From contig NZ_VTTM01000002.1 in assembly GCF_008364795.1 (NCBI RefSeq), forward strand, positions 62,001 to 126,000: a stretch of DNA of 64,000 bases. Direction: 5' to 3'. The notes under the pieces are model-generated. The model saw only the letters and a program-made list of their open reading frames with translations. It searched no databases and was not told the origin of the DNA. Position 1 is the stretch's first letter; every line of letters starts with the position of its first letter. The position numbers and the translations under genes are program-made. This DNA is from Azospirillum oryzae. GTDB lineage: Bacteria > Pseudomonadota > Alphaproteobacteria > Azospirillales > Azospirillaceae. This document shows, piece after piece, positions 55,025 to 62,893 of this stretch.

Positions 55025-55960
55025 ATGCCTGTCCTGTCGTCCCCTTCCCCGTCCGCGGAGGCTGCACCGCGCGATCGTGCTGGGGTGCTGGCCGATCTGC
55101 GCGCGCGCATCCGGCGGATCGAGGGGGCGGGCGGGGAGGGGGGGAGGATCCTGCCGTTCGGCATCGACCCGGTCGACGCCCATCTGCCCGACGGTGGGCT
55201 GCCGCTGGGCTGTCTGCATGCGGTGGCGGCGCAGGATCCGGGGGCGGGCACCGGTTTCGCCGCGGCGCTGCTGGCCCGGCTGGCGACGCCGAGAACGCCG
55301 GCGCTGTGGATCCTGCGCGGGCGCGACCTGTATGCCCCGGGGCTGGCGACCTATGGGCTGACGCCGGACCGGCTGGTGGCGGTGCGGGCGGTGCGGCCGG
55401 TCGATGCGCTGTGGGCAATGGAGGAGGCGTTGCGCTGCTCCGCCCTGTCGGCGGTGCTGGGCGAGTTGGAGGGGCTGGACCTCACCGCCAGCCGGCGGCT
55501 GCAGCTCGCCGCCGAGTCGTCGGGGGTGACCGGCTTCCTGCTGGACCTGAGCGCGGGTTTGAGCGCGGGCGCGTCGGGTGGACGCAACCGGCGGACGGAG
55601 GGACTCAGCGCCGCGGTGACCCGCTGGCGCCTGGATGCGGCACCCAGCCTGGATGGGGAGGAGGATGCGGCCCCGCGCCCGGCCGGAGGCCCGCCGGGGC
55701 TGGGAAGACCGCGCTGGTCCGTCGCGCTGGAGCGTTGCCGGGGCGGTCGCCCGGGCCACTGGACCCTTTCCTGGGACGGAGAGGGCTGGCGCGACGTGGG
55801 GAAAGAGGATGGAAGCGGCCTTGGGCAGGCCGCGCGAAGCGACTCGGGGCTATGGCCGGCCCGGCACTCGATAGCTCTGGACTCGATGGCCCTGGACTCG
55901 ATGTCCGACAACCGACAGGGTCGCTTGTCGGATCACCGCAAACCGGCTATCGCGCGCTAA
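55025..55960 (+). CDS. imuA: ImuA-like damage-inducible protein
   Basis: 311 residues. The N-terminal half resembles ImuA/RecA-related proteins (ILPFGIDPVDAHLPDGGLPLG near 35-55), which work with ImuB and DnaE2 in SOS mutagenesis. Neither imuB nor dnaE2 follows; the next gene is convergent and small. The C-terminus has low-complexity repeats (ALDSMALDSM). The ATG at 55025 is preferred (GGAG 7 nt upstream); the earlier ATG at 55001 lies only 2 nt after the LexA box. Confidence 0.78.
   Translation: MPVLSSPSPSAEAAPRDRAGVLADLRARIRRIEGAGGEGGRILPFGIDPVDAHLPDGGLPLGCLHAVAAQDPGAGTGFAAALLARLATPRTPALWILRGRDLYAPGLATYGLTPDRLVAVRAVRPVDALWAMEEALRCSALSAVLGELEGLDLTASRRLQLAAESSGVTGFLLDLSAGLSAGASGGRNRRTEGLSAAVTRWRLDAAPSLDGEEDAAPRPAGGPPGLGRPRWSVALERCRGGRPGHWTLSWDGEGWRDVGKEDGSGLGQAARSDSGLWPARHSIALDSMALDSMSDNRQGRLSDHRKPAIAR
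55866..55910. repeat. 15-bp tandem repeats at the 3' end of imuA
   Basis: ACTCGATAGCTCTGG, ACTCGATGGCCCTGG, then a diverged third unit starting ACTCGATG. They encode the IALDSMALDSM stretch in frame. Confidence 0.75.
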
Positions 55961-55977
55961 ACCGGCTATCGCCCGCT
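55940..55977. repeat. 19-bp tandem duplication covering the imuA stop codon
   Basis: AAACCGGCTATCGCGCGCT (55940-55958) and AAACCGGCTATCGCCCGCT (55959-55977), 18 of 19 identical. The imuA TAA straddles their junction (55958-55960). Confidence 0.9.
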
Positions 55978-55987
55978 GAGCGCCGAA

Positions 55988-56170
55988 TCAGTAGTTGGTG
56001 GCCCAGTCGGGTTCGCGGCGGGCGGGCTGCTCCGACCCGTCCGGCTCGGTCATCCAGCGCGGGTCATCCGCGTCCAGCGGGGCGTAGAGCGGCAGCTGGC
56101 GGGCGAACTCCGCGCTGTCGGCATCGCGGCGCTGCTTCAGCAGGCGGTCGGCAAGGTGGGCGGGCAGCAT
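55988..56170 (-). CDS. Small hypothetical protein
   Basis: 60 residues (MLPAHLADRLLKQRRDADSA start), helical N-terminal half and an acidic, Pro/Trp-containing tail (DPRWMTEPDGSEQ). AAGGAG lies 8 nt before the ATG at 56168-56170, strong support. Family not recognised. Convergent with imuA, in the place where imuB would be expected. Confidence 0.65.
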   Translation of the reverse strand: MLPAHLADRLLKQRRDADSAEFARQLPLYAPLDADDPRWMTEPDGSEQPARREPDWATNY

Positions 56171-56529
56171 GGCAGGTCTCCTTCTGAGCGCCGGATGGCA
56201 CCGTGGATCAGCCTGACTAAGGCCGGTCCTGGCCCACCCGTCGTCCTGTTTGCCTGGATATTAACTACGCAAGTTCCAGGCCAGCTGTTAAGCGCGTCAC
56301 ACAAGTTCCATGACACACGAGGAAGTCTCTACAAACGGTTTATACGAAGCCACTTGAACCCACATGAACCGGTATGACACGAGGGACTCTGGGGGGATCT
56401 GTCGTACACGCCGTGGCGGCCATCGCCCTTCGATCGGGCATCGCCGCCGTCCTGTGTGAGATGTGTTCCCTTCCGTGCCGTTCCAACCCATATTCGGGGC
56501 CAATCCTCTTCAAGGAATGCGTACCTCCC
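56171..56529. other. Gene-free region before the DTW gene
   Basis: 359 bp, A/T-richer at 56255-56370. It carries imperfect direct repeats (ATGACACACGAGGA and ATGACACGAGGGA; AAGTTCCAG and AAGTTCCAT). Minus-strand frames at 56297-56535 are unsupported. Probably promoter sequence. Confidence 0.4.
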
Positions 56530-57252
56530 ATGCACAGCGCCTCCGCACCCGATTCCTGTCCGACCTGCCTAAAACCTAATCATCTGTGCATTTGCGAGGC
56601 AGTGCAGCCGATCAACAACGGAGTGTTCCTGCTGATCCTGCAGCACCCGCAGGAGAAGCGGGAAAATCTGGGCACCGCCCAGATCGCCCATCTGCAGTTC
56701 GCCAATTCCATGGTGAAGGTCGGGCTGAGCTGGCCGGGGCTGAAGCGCATCCTGGGGCGGGAGGTCGATCCCAAGCGCTGGGGCGTGCTGTATCTCGGCC
56801 CGGTGAAGGACGGCGGCGCTCCCCGGCCGGAGGTGGCGGTGGTCGACAAGGACGGCCAGCCCCTCCGCGACAGCGCCGGGATCCTGGAGGATCTGGAGGG
56901 CGTCATCGTCCTGGACGGCACCTGGAGCCAGGCCAAGACCCTGTGGTGGCGCAATGCATGGCTGCTGAAATGCCGCCGCATCGTGCTGAACCCGCAGTTC
57001 CGCTCGCTCTATGGGCAGGCGCGCAAGGAGCCGCGGCGCGACAGCGTCTCCACCCTGGAGGCCGGCGCCTTCCTGCTGTCGCGGCTGGAGGGTGACCAGA
57101 CCATCATGGACACCGCGCTGAAGCCCTTCTCGCTGCTGCTGAAGAAGCTGCGCACCCGCCGTCCGCGCCCGATCCCCACGTCGGCGACGCCGCCGGCCGG
57201 AGAGGGCGCCGGCCCGGCCGTTTCCGATAACGAGGGGGATGACGAAGCCTGA
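56530..57252 (+). CDS. DTW-domain protein (tRNA aminocarboxypropyltransferase-like)
   Basis: 240 residues. Metal-type cysteines CPTCLKPNHLCIC (10-22), then the DTW signature LDGTWSQAK (128-136). DTW proteins (TapT/TuaA type) transfer the aminocarboxypropyl group of SAM to uridine in tRNA (acp3U). The C-terminal 35 residues are disordered. The ATG at 56530 is chosen as family-like N-terminus; the frame extends 52 residues upstream. Confidence 0.85.
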   Translation: MHSASAPDSCPTCLKPNHLCICEAVQPINNGVFLLILQHPQEKRENLGTAQIAHLQFANSMVKVGLSWPGLKRILGREVDPKRWGVLYLGPVKDGGAPRPEVAVVDKDGQPLRDSAGILEDLEGVIVLDGTWSQAKTLWWRNAWLLKCRRIVLNPQFRSLYGQARKEPRRDSVSTLEAGAFLLSRLEGDQTIMDTALKPFSLLLKKLRTRRPRPIPTSATPPAGEGAGPAVSDNEGDDEA

Positions 57253-57363
57253 GCGTTCTTTCCGCCGCTGCAACCAACCGGCGGTTTGAGCCGTTGATGA
57301 CGGGTGAGAGGGCCGGCTCCGGCCGGCCGCATCGCCCGTTGCAACGACGGAAGGAGAGGCTTC

Positions 57364-57441
57364 GTGCGCGGTATTCTGCTGTGGCTGGTCGGCATTCCGA
57401 TCCCCATCATCCTCCTGCTCTACCTGTTCAACATTCTTTGA
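57364..57441 (+). CDS. 25-residue single-helix membrane peptide
   Basis: MRGILLWLVGIPIPIILLLY, then LFNIL: one hydrophobic helix with a central Pro-Ile-Pro kink. AAGGAGAGG lies 6-7 nt before the GTG start, a very good ribosome site. Similar tiny 'GILLWLxGxPIPxIxLL' proteins are familiar in proteobacteria, function unknown. It sits alone between the DTW and phosphatase genes. Confidence 0.72.
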   Translation: MRGILLWLVGIPIPIILLLYLFNIL

Positions 57442-57544
57442 CCTGACCGCCGGGTTGACGGCGCTGCGGCGCCGGGTGCCAAATACGGCTTCCCAGCTCC
57501 TTGCCCGGATCCCTGTTTTCTTCCCTCCGCAATCGAACGAGAGA

Positions 57545-58126
57545 ATGATGGCCAGCGATTTCGTGCCTTTCGGCCTGACCGTCTGCGGTCTCAGCGAGCT
57601 TTGCAATTTCGGCGGCGGCAAGGTCAGCCATGTCCTGTCCATCCTCGACCCCGAGATGACGGAGCCGAGCGAGTTCGGCGATTACGGCGAGCATGAGCGG
57701 CTGGAACTGCGCTTCCACGACGTCATCGAACCGACCCGTGGCCAGATCGCGCCGGAACGGTCGGATGTGGAGCGTATCCTGGCCTTCGGCCGCGATCTGC
57801 TGGCCGAGCCGGTGGATTGCCGCCATCTGCTGGTCCACTGCCATGCCGGCGTGTCGCGGTCCACCGCGGCGCTGACCATGATCCTGGCCCAGGCGCGCCC
57901 CGACCTTCCGGCGGCCGATGCGGTGGGGACGGTGGTGGGCATCCGCGCCCAGACCTGGCCCAACCTGCGCATGATCGAGTTCGCCGACGACATCCTCGGC
58001 CGCAACGGCGATCTGGTCGCCGCCGTCCGCCAGCGTCACCGCACGCTGGGCAAGCAGCGCCCGGAACTGGTCCAGTTCATGATCGACAATGGCCGCATCC
58101 GCGAGGTCGAGGATCTGATCGACTGA
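57545..58126 (+). CDS. Dual-specificity/tyrosine phosphatase-like protein
   Basis: 193 residues. The cysteine phosphatase signature LVHCHAGVSRSTAA (His98-Cys99, Arg105) is complete. The family context (GLSELCNFGG, then VLSILDPE) matches the alphaproteobacterial protein tyrosine phosphatase group. Target unknown. Two ATGs are possible (57545 and 57548); weak ribosome site. Convergent with the 2OG-oxygenase pair. Confidence 0.87.
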   Translation: MMASDFVPFGLTVCGLSELCNFGGGKVSHVLSILDPEMTEPSEFGDYGEHERLELRFHDVIEPTRGQIAPERSDVERILAFGRDLLAEPVDCRHLLVHCHAGVSRSTAALTMILAQARPDLPAADAVGTVVGIRAQTWPNLRMIEFADDILGRNGDLVAAVRQRHRTLGKQRPELVQFMIDNGRIREVEDLID

Positions 58127-58164
58127 GGGGGCGCGGCAGCCCGCCCACCCCCTCGGCCTTTCCC

Positions 58165-58800
58165 TCAATAACCTGCCGACTGCTGGCCGCCGAAGACGCC
58201 CTTCGCCCAGGCGCCGATGCGGTGGCGCCACTGTTCGTGCCAGATATAGACGCTGCCCTTGACCCAGTTCATCTGGATCGCGCGGCGCTGGCCTTCGAAG
58301 GGATAGTGGCCGTGCCAGGAGGTGTCGCTGCGGCGGAAGCACATCAGGGTGCCTTCCTCCGGCGGGACCTCGGCGGCGTAATCCTCCAGGTTCTGGGAGC
58401 GCAGGATGCGCAGGCGGCCGCCGGTCGCCTCCCAGGGCGGGTTCATGTAGATCAGCACGGTGATGACCTTGCTGGCCGAATCCGGATGGATCTTGCCGTC
58501 GGTCGGCCGGCACATGCCGCGCGCCGTGAACATGGTCGGATACTTCGACAGATCCAGATCGAACTTGTCGGAGAAGGCCTTGCAGACCTCCGGCCCCTTC
58601 AGTTCGCCGATCATCCGGTCGAAGCTCGGCCCCTGCGGGAAGACGCCCAGCGGGATCGAACCGGGCTTGTCGACCTTGGGATAGTCGCGGTGCAGCTCTT
58701 CAAGAAACTCCCGCTTCACGAAACCCGGAACGCACAGGAAATCATAGGGATCGTGCTGCAGGGGGGTGGCGCGGAATTTGTCCAGATCAAGCATGGACAT
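58165..58800 (-). CDS. 2OG-Fe(II) oxygenase family protein
   Basis: 211 residues, double-stranded beta-helix type. Iron ligands: His105-x-Asp107 (KIHPDSASK) and His163 or His165 (SWHGHYPF), with an Arg about 8 residues later for 2-oxoglutarate. It hydroxylates an unknown substrate, perhaps a protein or sugar. GGGAG lies before the ATG at 58798-58800. Second of two related oxygenase genes in tandem, 78 bp apart. Confidence 0.83.
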   Translation of the reverse strand: MSMLDLDKFRATPLQHDPYDFLCVPGFVKREFLEELHRDYPKVDKPGSIPLGVFPQGPSFDRMIGELKGPEVCKAFSDKFDLDLSKYPTMFTARGMCRPTDGKIHPDSASKVITVLIYMNPPWEATGGRLRILRSQNLEDYAAEVPPEEGTLMCFRRSDTSWHGHYPFEGQRRAIQMNWVKGSVYIWHEQWRHRIGAWAKGVFGGQQSAGY

Positions 58801-58878
58801 GGCTACGGAACTCCCAAAGAGCGTGCCGACGATGGCTTTGCCCCCCAAAACCGGCGTCACTTAATCACGACGGAAGTT

Positions 58879-59535
58879 TTATGCAACAGGTTTGTCTGGG
58901 AAGCACAATTCTTGCCGCGCCCGCCATTCGGGGCCGACATAGTTGACGATGATCGATTTGCGCACACCGTCGATCGGACGTTTCTCGAACCCATGCCAGG
59001 TATTGCTTCCGGGGATGAAGATCAGCCCCTCGTTGAAGGCGTAGGGCGCGCGGGCGACGACCGTCCGGCTCCCGTCCAGCACGTCGGTGCCCCAGTGCGA
59101 GCAGTTCGGCCCCTTCGAGAGATAGATCAACATCGTGTATTTCTTGACGCCGATGTCAGTGTGCGGCTCCAGCCAGAAGCCGTCGGTGTCCTGGCAATAT
59201 TCGATGCGCAGGCTGGTGCCGGTCAGGTCGACGTTGCAGGTCTTCTGGATCGCGTCCACCACCGGGCGGCTCTGGAAGGCCTGGGCCACCGTCTCGCACA
59301 CCGCGTACCTGCCGCGGTTCTCCTCGCCGAAATAGGTGCGCGACGCGTTGTTGGTCTCGCGCTTGCCGTAGGTGTCGGACACCGGGGGCGGGCCCCAGGG
59401 CAGGTCGGCGATGGCGTCGGCGGACTCCTCCGGCAGTGCCTCGGACAGCAGCCAGTGATTGTACGGCTGGTCGAACAGCCGGCTGTTTTCCAGGCAACGC
59501 AGAAAGGAGGCGGAAACGGCGTCGGGGGTGGTCAT
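58879..59535 (-). CDS. 2OG-Fe(II) oxygenase family protein
   Basis: 218 residues. Ligands His125-x-Asp127 (EPHTDIGVKKYTM) and His181 (NTWHGF), with Arg192 in VRKSIIVNYV for 2-oxoglutarate. Related in length and layout to the next gene but clearly diverged. Substrate unknown. Start ATG 59533-59535. Likely first gene of a two-gene unit. Confidence 0.85.
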   Translation of the reverse strand: MTTPDAVSASFLRCLENSRLFDQPYNHWLLSEALPEESADAIADLPWGPPPVSDTYGKRETNNASRTYFGEENRGRYAVCETVAQAFQSRPVVDAIQKTCNVDLTGTSLRIEYCQDTDGFWLEPHTDIGVKKYTMLIYLSKGPNCSHWGTDVLDGSRTVVARAPYAFNEGLIFIPGSNTWHGFEKRPIDGVRKSIIVNYVGPEWRARQELCFPDKPVA

Positions 59536-59694
59536 GGCGGCGAAGTTCCGGATGGAAGGACGGCCCCGGACCGTGCTTTTCGGAGACGGCCGGTTCGCCA
59601 GCGCTTATGGCATGGCCCACGGCGGAACTCCGCACCCAAACCGGTCTTACCAGCGGGGTGCGCGCATTGGTCGCGCCGCACCCCGCCGGCGTCA

Positions 59695-60672
59695 TCAGGA
59701 CAGGCCGAAGCGCTTCCGGTGCAGGGACAGGCGGCGGCGCACCTCGTCGGCCACCACCTCAGTCTCGTTCAGCGGCGCATAGTCCCAATGGTCCAGGGAG
59801 CCGTCGAAGGGCCGCGTGATGCCGTCCTGGTACAGCCCGTCATGGAAGGCGCGGAACTTGGGCGATCCGCCCTCCAGCTCGATCACATAGACCGGCTTGC
59901 CGGTGGAGCAGGCCTCCGACGTCATCGACACGCTGTCGCAGGTCACCACCACCGCGTCGGCGAGGCCGAGATAGGCGAAGTAAGGGTTCTCGCCGGTGCC
60001 GTCCCACACCTCCGCCGGCAGGCCGGACAGGCGGGCGCGCAGGATCGCCTCGTTGTCGGCGCCGGTGCGGCGCGACGGGGTGACCATCAGCCCGGCGCCG
60101 TGGCTGCGCGTCAGGTTGGCCAGCCGTTCGGCCACGTCGCCCATGATGGTGGGCGTCAGGCGGTAGACGCCGTTGTCGCCGCCGATCAGCACGGCGATGC
60201 GCGGATGCGGCAGATGGGCCAGCCGTGGAGCGAATCGCTGTGCCGCGTCGGCCAGGATGGCGGGAGTCACCCGGTGCAGGGCGCCGCGGGTCACCAGCAC
60301 ATTGTCGCCGCGCAGCTTGTCGTGGCGCGGCACGACGACGAGGTCGAACCGGCGCGGGTTCATCACCGGATCCTGGATCTGGACGGTGAAGGTCCGGCCG
60401 CCCGACTGGCGGCGCACCGCCAGCGAGACGGCGATGGACTGCCGCCCGGTGCCGATCAGCACGTCGGGCCAGGGCGGCTCCACCGGATCGCCCTTCGGAC
60501 CGGCGGCGAAGCGGTTGCCGATTCGCCAGTAGGGGGTCAGCTGGCGCCAGGGCGTGCGCAGGTGGACGCGCTTGACGACCGGGGTCAGGCCAAGCGACTC
60601 CGCCAGGCCGATGCACTGGTTTTCCATGCCGGCCTTGCCGTCCGACACCACCCAGCAGATCAAAGGTTGCAT
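59695..60672 (-). CDS. ELM1/GtrOC1-family protein (possible glycosyltransferase)
   Basis: 325 residues. The family pattern (SDGKAGMENQCIGLAESLG near the start; LIGGDNGVYRL in the middle; VTCDSVSMTSEACSTGKPVY near the end) matches the ELM1 / GtrOC1 group (PF06258), a GT-B-like fold; the bacterial role is not settled and may be in surface glycan. Upstream of the oxygenase pair on the same strand, about 160 bp away. Start ATG 60670-60672. Confidence 0.85.
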   Translation of the reverse strand: MQPLICWVVSDGKAGMENQCIGLAESLGLTPVVKRVHLRTPWRQLTPYWRIGNRFAAGPKGDPVEPPWPDVLIGTGRQSIAVSLAVRRQSGGRTFTVQIQDPVMNPRRFDLVVVPRHDKLRGDNVLVTRGALHRVTPAILADAAQRFAPRLAHLPHPRIAVLIGGDNGVYRLTPTIMGDVAERLANLTRSHGAGLMVTPSRRTGADNEAILRARLSGLPAEVWDGTGENPYFAYLGLADAVVVTCDSVSMTSEACSTGKPVYVIELEGGSPKFRAFHDGLYQDGITRPFDGSLDHWDYAPLNETEVVADEVRRRLSLHRKRFGLS

Positions 60673-60824
60673 GAGAACTCGGATCGTTGAGGCTGCGAAG
60701 GGGATTGCGGCGAAAAGACCGTTATCCGGGTTGCTCGCCCTTGCGGGGGTTTCCGTCTTGGCGTAGACACCATGCCCGTGTAATATCCTTTCTCCAAATC
60801 ACCCCCGGAGCGACCGAGTAAACC

Positions 60825-61391
60825 ATGCGGCGGGTCAAACTCGACCGAATTGACCGTCGGATTCTGCGTGATCTGCAGAACGACGGCCGGATGACCAATG
60901 TGGAGCTTGCCCGACGTGCCGGCATCTCCGCTCCGCCCTGCCTGCGCCGCGTCCGCGCGCTGGAGGAGGCGGGATTCATCCGTGGCTACCACGCCGACGT
61001 CAACCCCGATGCACTGGGGTTCGGCGTCACGGTGTTCGCCCAGGTCGGCCTCAGCAGCCAGGCCGAAGCGGACCTAAAGAAATTCGAGGAGCTCGTCAAC
61101 AGCTGGCCGCTGGTGCGTGAGTGCAACATGCTGGCCGGCGAATATGATTTCATCCTGAAGATCGTGGCGGAGGACTGGGACGACTACCAGCGCTTCCTGA
61201 CGACCAAGCTGACGGCGGCCCCCAACGTCGCCCATGTGAAGTCGGCCCTGTCGATCCGCACCAGCAAGCATACCCCTGGCGTTCCCATCGACGTCGATTC
61301 GCCCGACATTCCGGAAGGGACCGAGGACGACGAGGACGAGGATTTCGTCGAGAACGAGGCCGAGACGCCCGCCCGCGCCAACCGGCGCTGA
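60825..61391 (+). CDS. Lrp/AsnC-family regulator with acidic tail
   Basis: 188 residues. Winged helix (RIDRRILRDLQNDGRMTNVE, then LARRAGISAPPCLRRVRAL) and a RAM ligand-binding domain (VNPDALGFGVTVFAQVGL, ECNMLAGEYDFILKIVAED). An unusual C-terminal tail of about 35 residues is acidic (GTEDDEDEDFVENEAE). It likely responds to an amino acid. Start ATG 60825. Divergent from the ELM1-like gene. Confidence 0.9.
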   Translation: MRRVKLDRIDRRILRDLQNDGRMTNVELARRAGISAPPCLRRVRALEEAGFIRGYHADVNPDALGFGVTVFAQVGLSSQAEADLKKFEELVNSWPLVRECNMLAGEYDFILKIVAEDWDDYQRFLTTKLTAAPNVAHVKSALSIRTSKHTPGVPIDVDSPDIPEGTEDDEDEDFVENEAETPARANRR

Positions 61392-61410
61392 GCGGGGTCG
61401 GCGTTTCGTT

Positions 61411-62712
61411 TTATAGGGAAGATGCGGCGAGCGCCTGGAGCAGGCCCGCCGCCGCTCCCCCCAGCACCACCCAGTGGATCGCCATGTTGCGGCGGGTCAG
61501 CGCATAGAGCGCGGCCAGCATGATCGCCCAGGTCCAGATCATGTGCCCGGCCGTCTGGCCGTCCGGCAGCAGCACAGCCACACCCAGATAGACACCCAGG
61601 TTCAGGATCACCCCCACCACCGCCGCGGCGATGGCGGCCAGCGCCCCCGTGGCCAGACGGTTGTGGATCAGCCGCTCCACATAGGGCGCGCCGGCGAAGA
61701 TGAACAGGAAGCAGGGCAGGAAGGTCAGGTAGGTCGTCAGCGCCGCCCCCAGCGTCCCCGCCAGCGCCGGCGACAGCGCGCCCGGCCGGTTCCAGCCGGC
61801 GAAGAAGCCGACATATTGCGTCACCAGGATCAGCGGACCCGGGGTCGTCTCGGCCAATGCCAAGCCGTCGACCATCTCGCGCGGGCCGAGCCAGCCATAG
61901 GCGTCCACCGCCTGCCCGGCGATGTAGGGCAGCACGGCATAGGCGCCGCCGAAGGTGACGAAGGCAGCCTTGGTGAACAGCGCCGCGATGCCCCGCCAGG
62001 GATCGGCACCGAAGGCCAGCAGGACCGCTCCGACCGGAACCAGCCACAGCAGCACGAACAGGCCCGCAAGGGCCGCCAGCCGGCCGCGTCCCGGCGCCGG
62101 CTCCGCCGGGCCGGCATCGCCGTCGGCCAGCGGATGCGGGTGGGCGAACCAATGGCGGCCCATGCGTGCCGCCACGCCGCCGACCACCGCCGCCGCGCCG
62201 ATGACCAGTGGGAAGGGCAGGTGCAGCGCGAACAGCGCCAGGAAGGCGGCTCCGGCCATGGCGACGGCCGCCGGCCCCTTCAGCGTGCGGCGGCCCATCC
62301 GCCAGACCGCGGCGGCGATGATCGCCACCACCGCCGGCTTGATGCCGTCGAACAGCGCAGCGACCGATCCGGCGTCGCCATGGGCGGCGGCGATCCAGGA
62401 CAGGGCGAGCAGCACCAGCGCGCCGGGCAGCACGAACAGCCCACCCGCCACCAGCCCGCCTCGCACGCCATACATCCGCCAGCCGATGTAGGTGGCGAGC
62501 TGTTGGGCCTCCGGGCCCGGCAGCAGCATGCAGAAGTTCAGCGCATGCAGGAAGCGGGTCTGATCGATCCAGCGGCGGCGGTCGACCAACTCGCCCTGCA
62601 TCATCGCGATCTGCCCGGCCGGCCCGCCGAAGCTGGTCAGCCCCAGCCGCAGCCAATAGAGACAGAAGGCGCCGAAGGGCGGAGCGGGAGAGGGGGAGGG
62701 GGATTCGGTCAT
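61411..62712 (-). CDS. chrA: Chromate transporter, long-chain ChrA type
   Basis: 433 residues, the full-length two-domain (CHR-CHR) form, with 10-12 membrane segments. Repeated family motifs: LGLTSFGGPAGQIAMMQ with LLPGPEAQQLATYIG in the first half, and AAFVTFGGAYAVLPYI with TTPGPLILVTQYVGF in the second. Chromate efflux is the known role of close relatives; other substrates are possible. The ATG at 62710-62712 (MTESPSPSP) gives a short Pro-rich N-terminus. Divergent from the hydrolase gene. Confidence 0.9.
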   Translation of the reverse strand: MTESPSPSPAPPFGAFCLYWLRLGLTSFGGPAGQIAMMQGELVDRRRWIDQTRFLHALNFCMLLPGPEAQQLATYIGWRMYGVRGGLVAGGLFVLPGALVLLALSWIAAAHGDAGSVAALFDGIKPAVVAIIAAAVWRMGRRTLKGPAAVAMAGAAFLALFALHLPFPLVIGAAAVVGGVAARMGRHWFAHPHPLADGDAGPAEPAPGRGRLAALAGLFVLLWLVPVGAVLLAFGADPWRGIAALFTKAAFVTFGGAYAVLPYIAGQAVDAYGWLGPREMVDGLALAETTPGPLILVTQYVGFFAGWNRPGALSPALAGTLGAALTTYLTFLPCFLFIFAGAPYVERLIHNRLATGALAAIAAAVVGVILNLGVYLGVAVLLPDGQTAGHMIWTWAIMLAALYALTRRNMAIHWVVLGGAAAGLLQALAASSL

Positions 62713-62893
62713 GGTCCCGCACCCTAGCGCAAACGCCGCCGCAAGGCAGCCGCCGCAGGGAAGCCACCGACACCCAATCCCGGCGATGGAGACAATTGCG
62801 GGGCGCCCATGGTCTTCCGCACCGCGGAGGTTTAATATTGCAACCGCGAGCGCCGCCGTCGTGGCCGGCGCCGGACGTCGGGGACGTTGCAGA

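Noticed and set aside
56297-56535. Three overlapping minus-strand frames of 63-68 codons
   Set aside because: Mutually overlapping, no start signals, and located in the probable promoter of the DTW gene.
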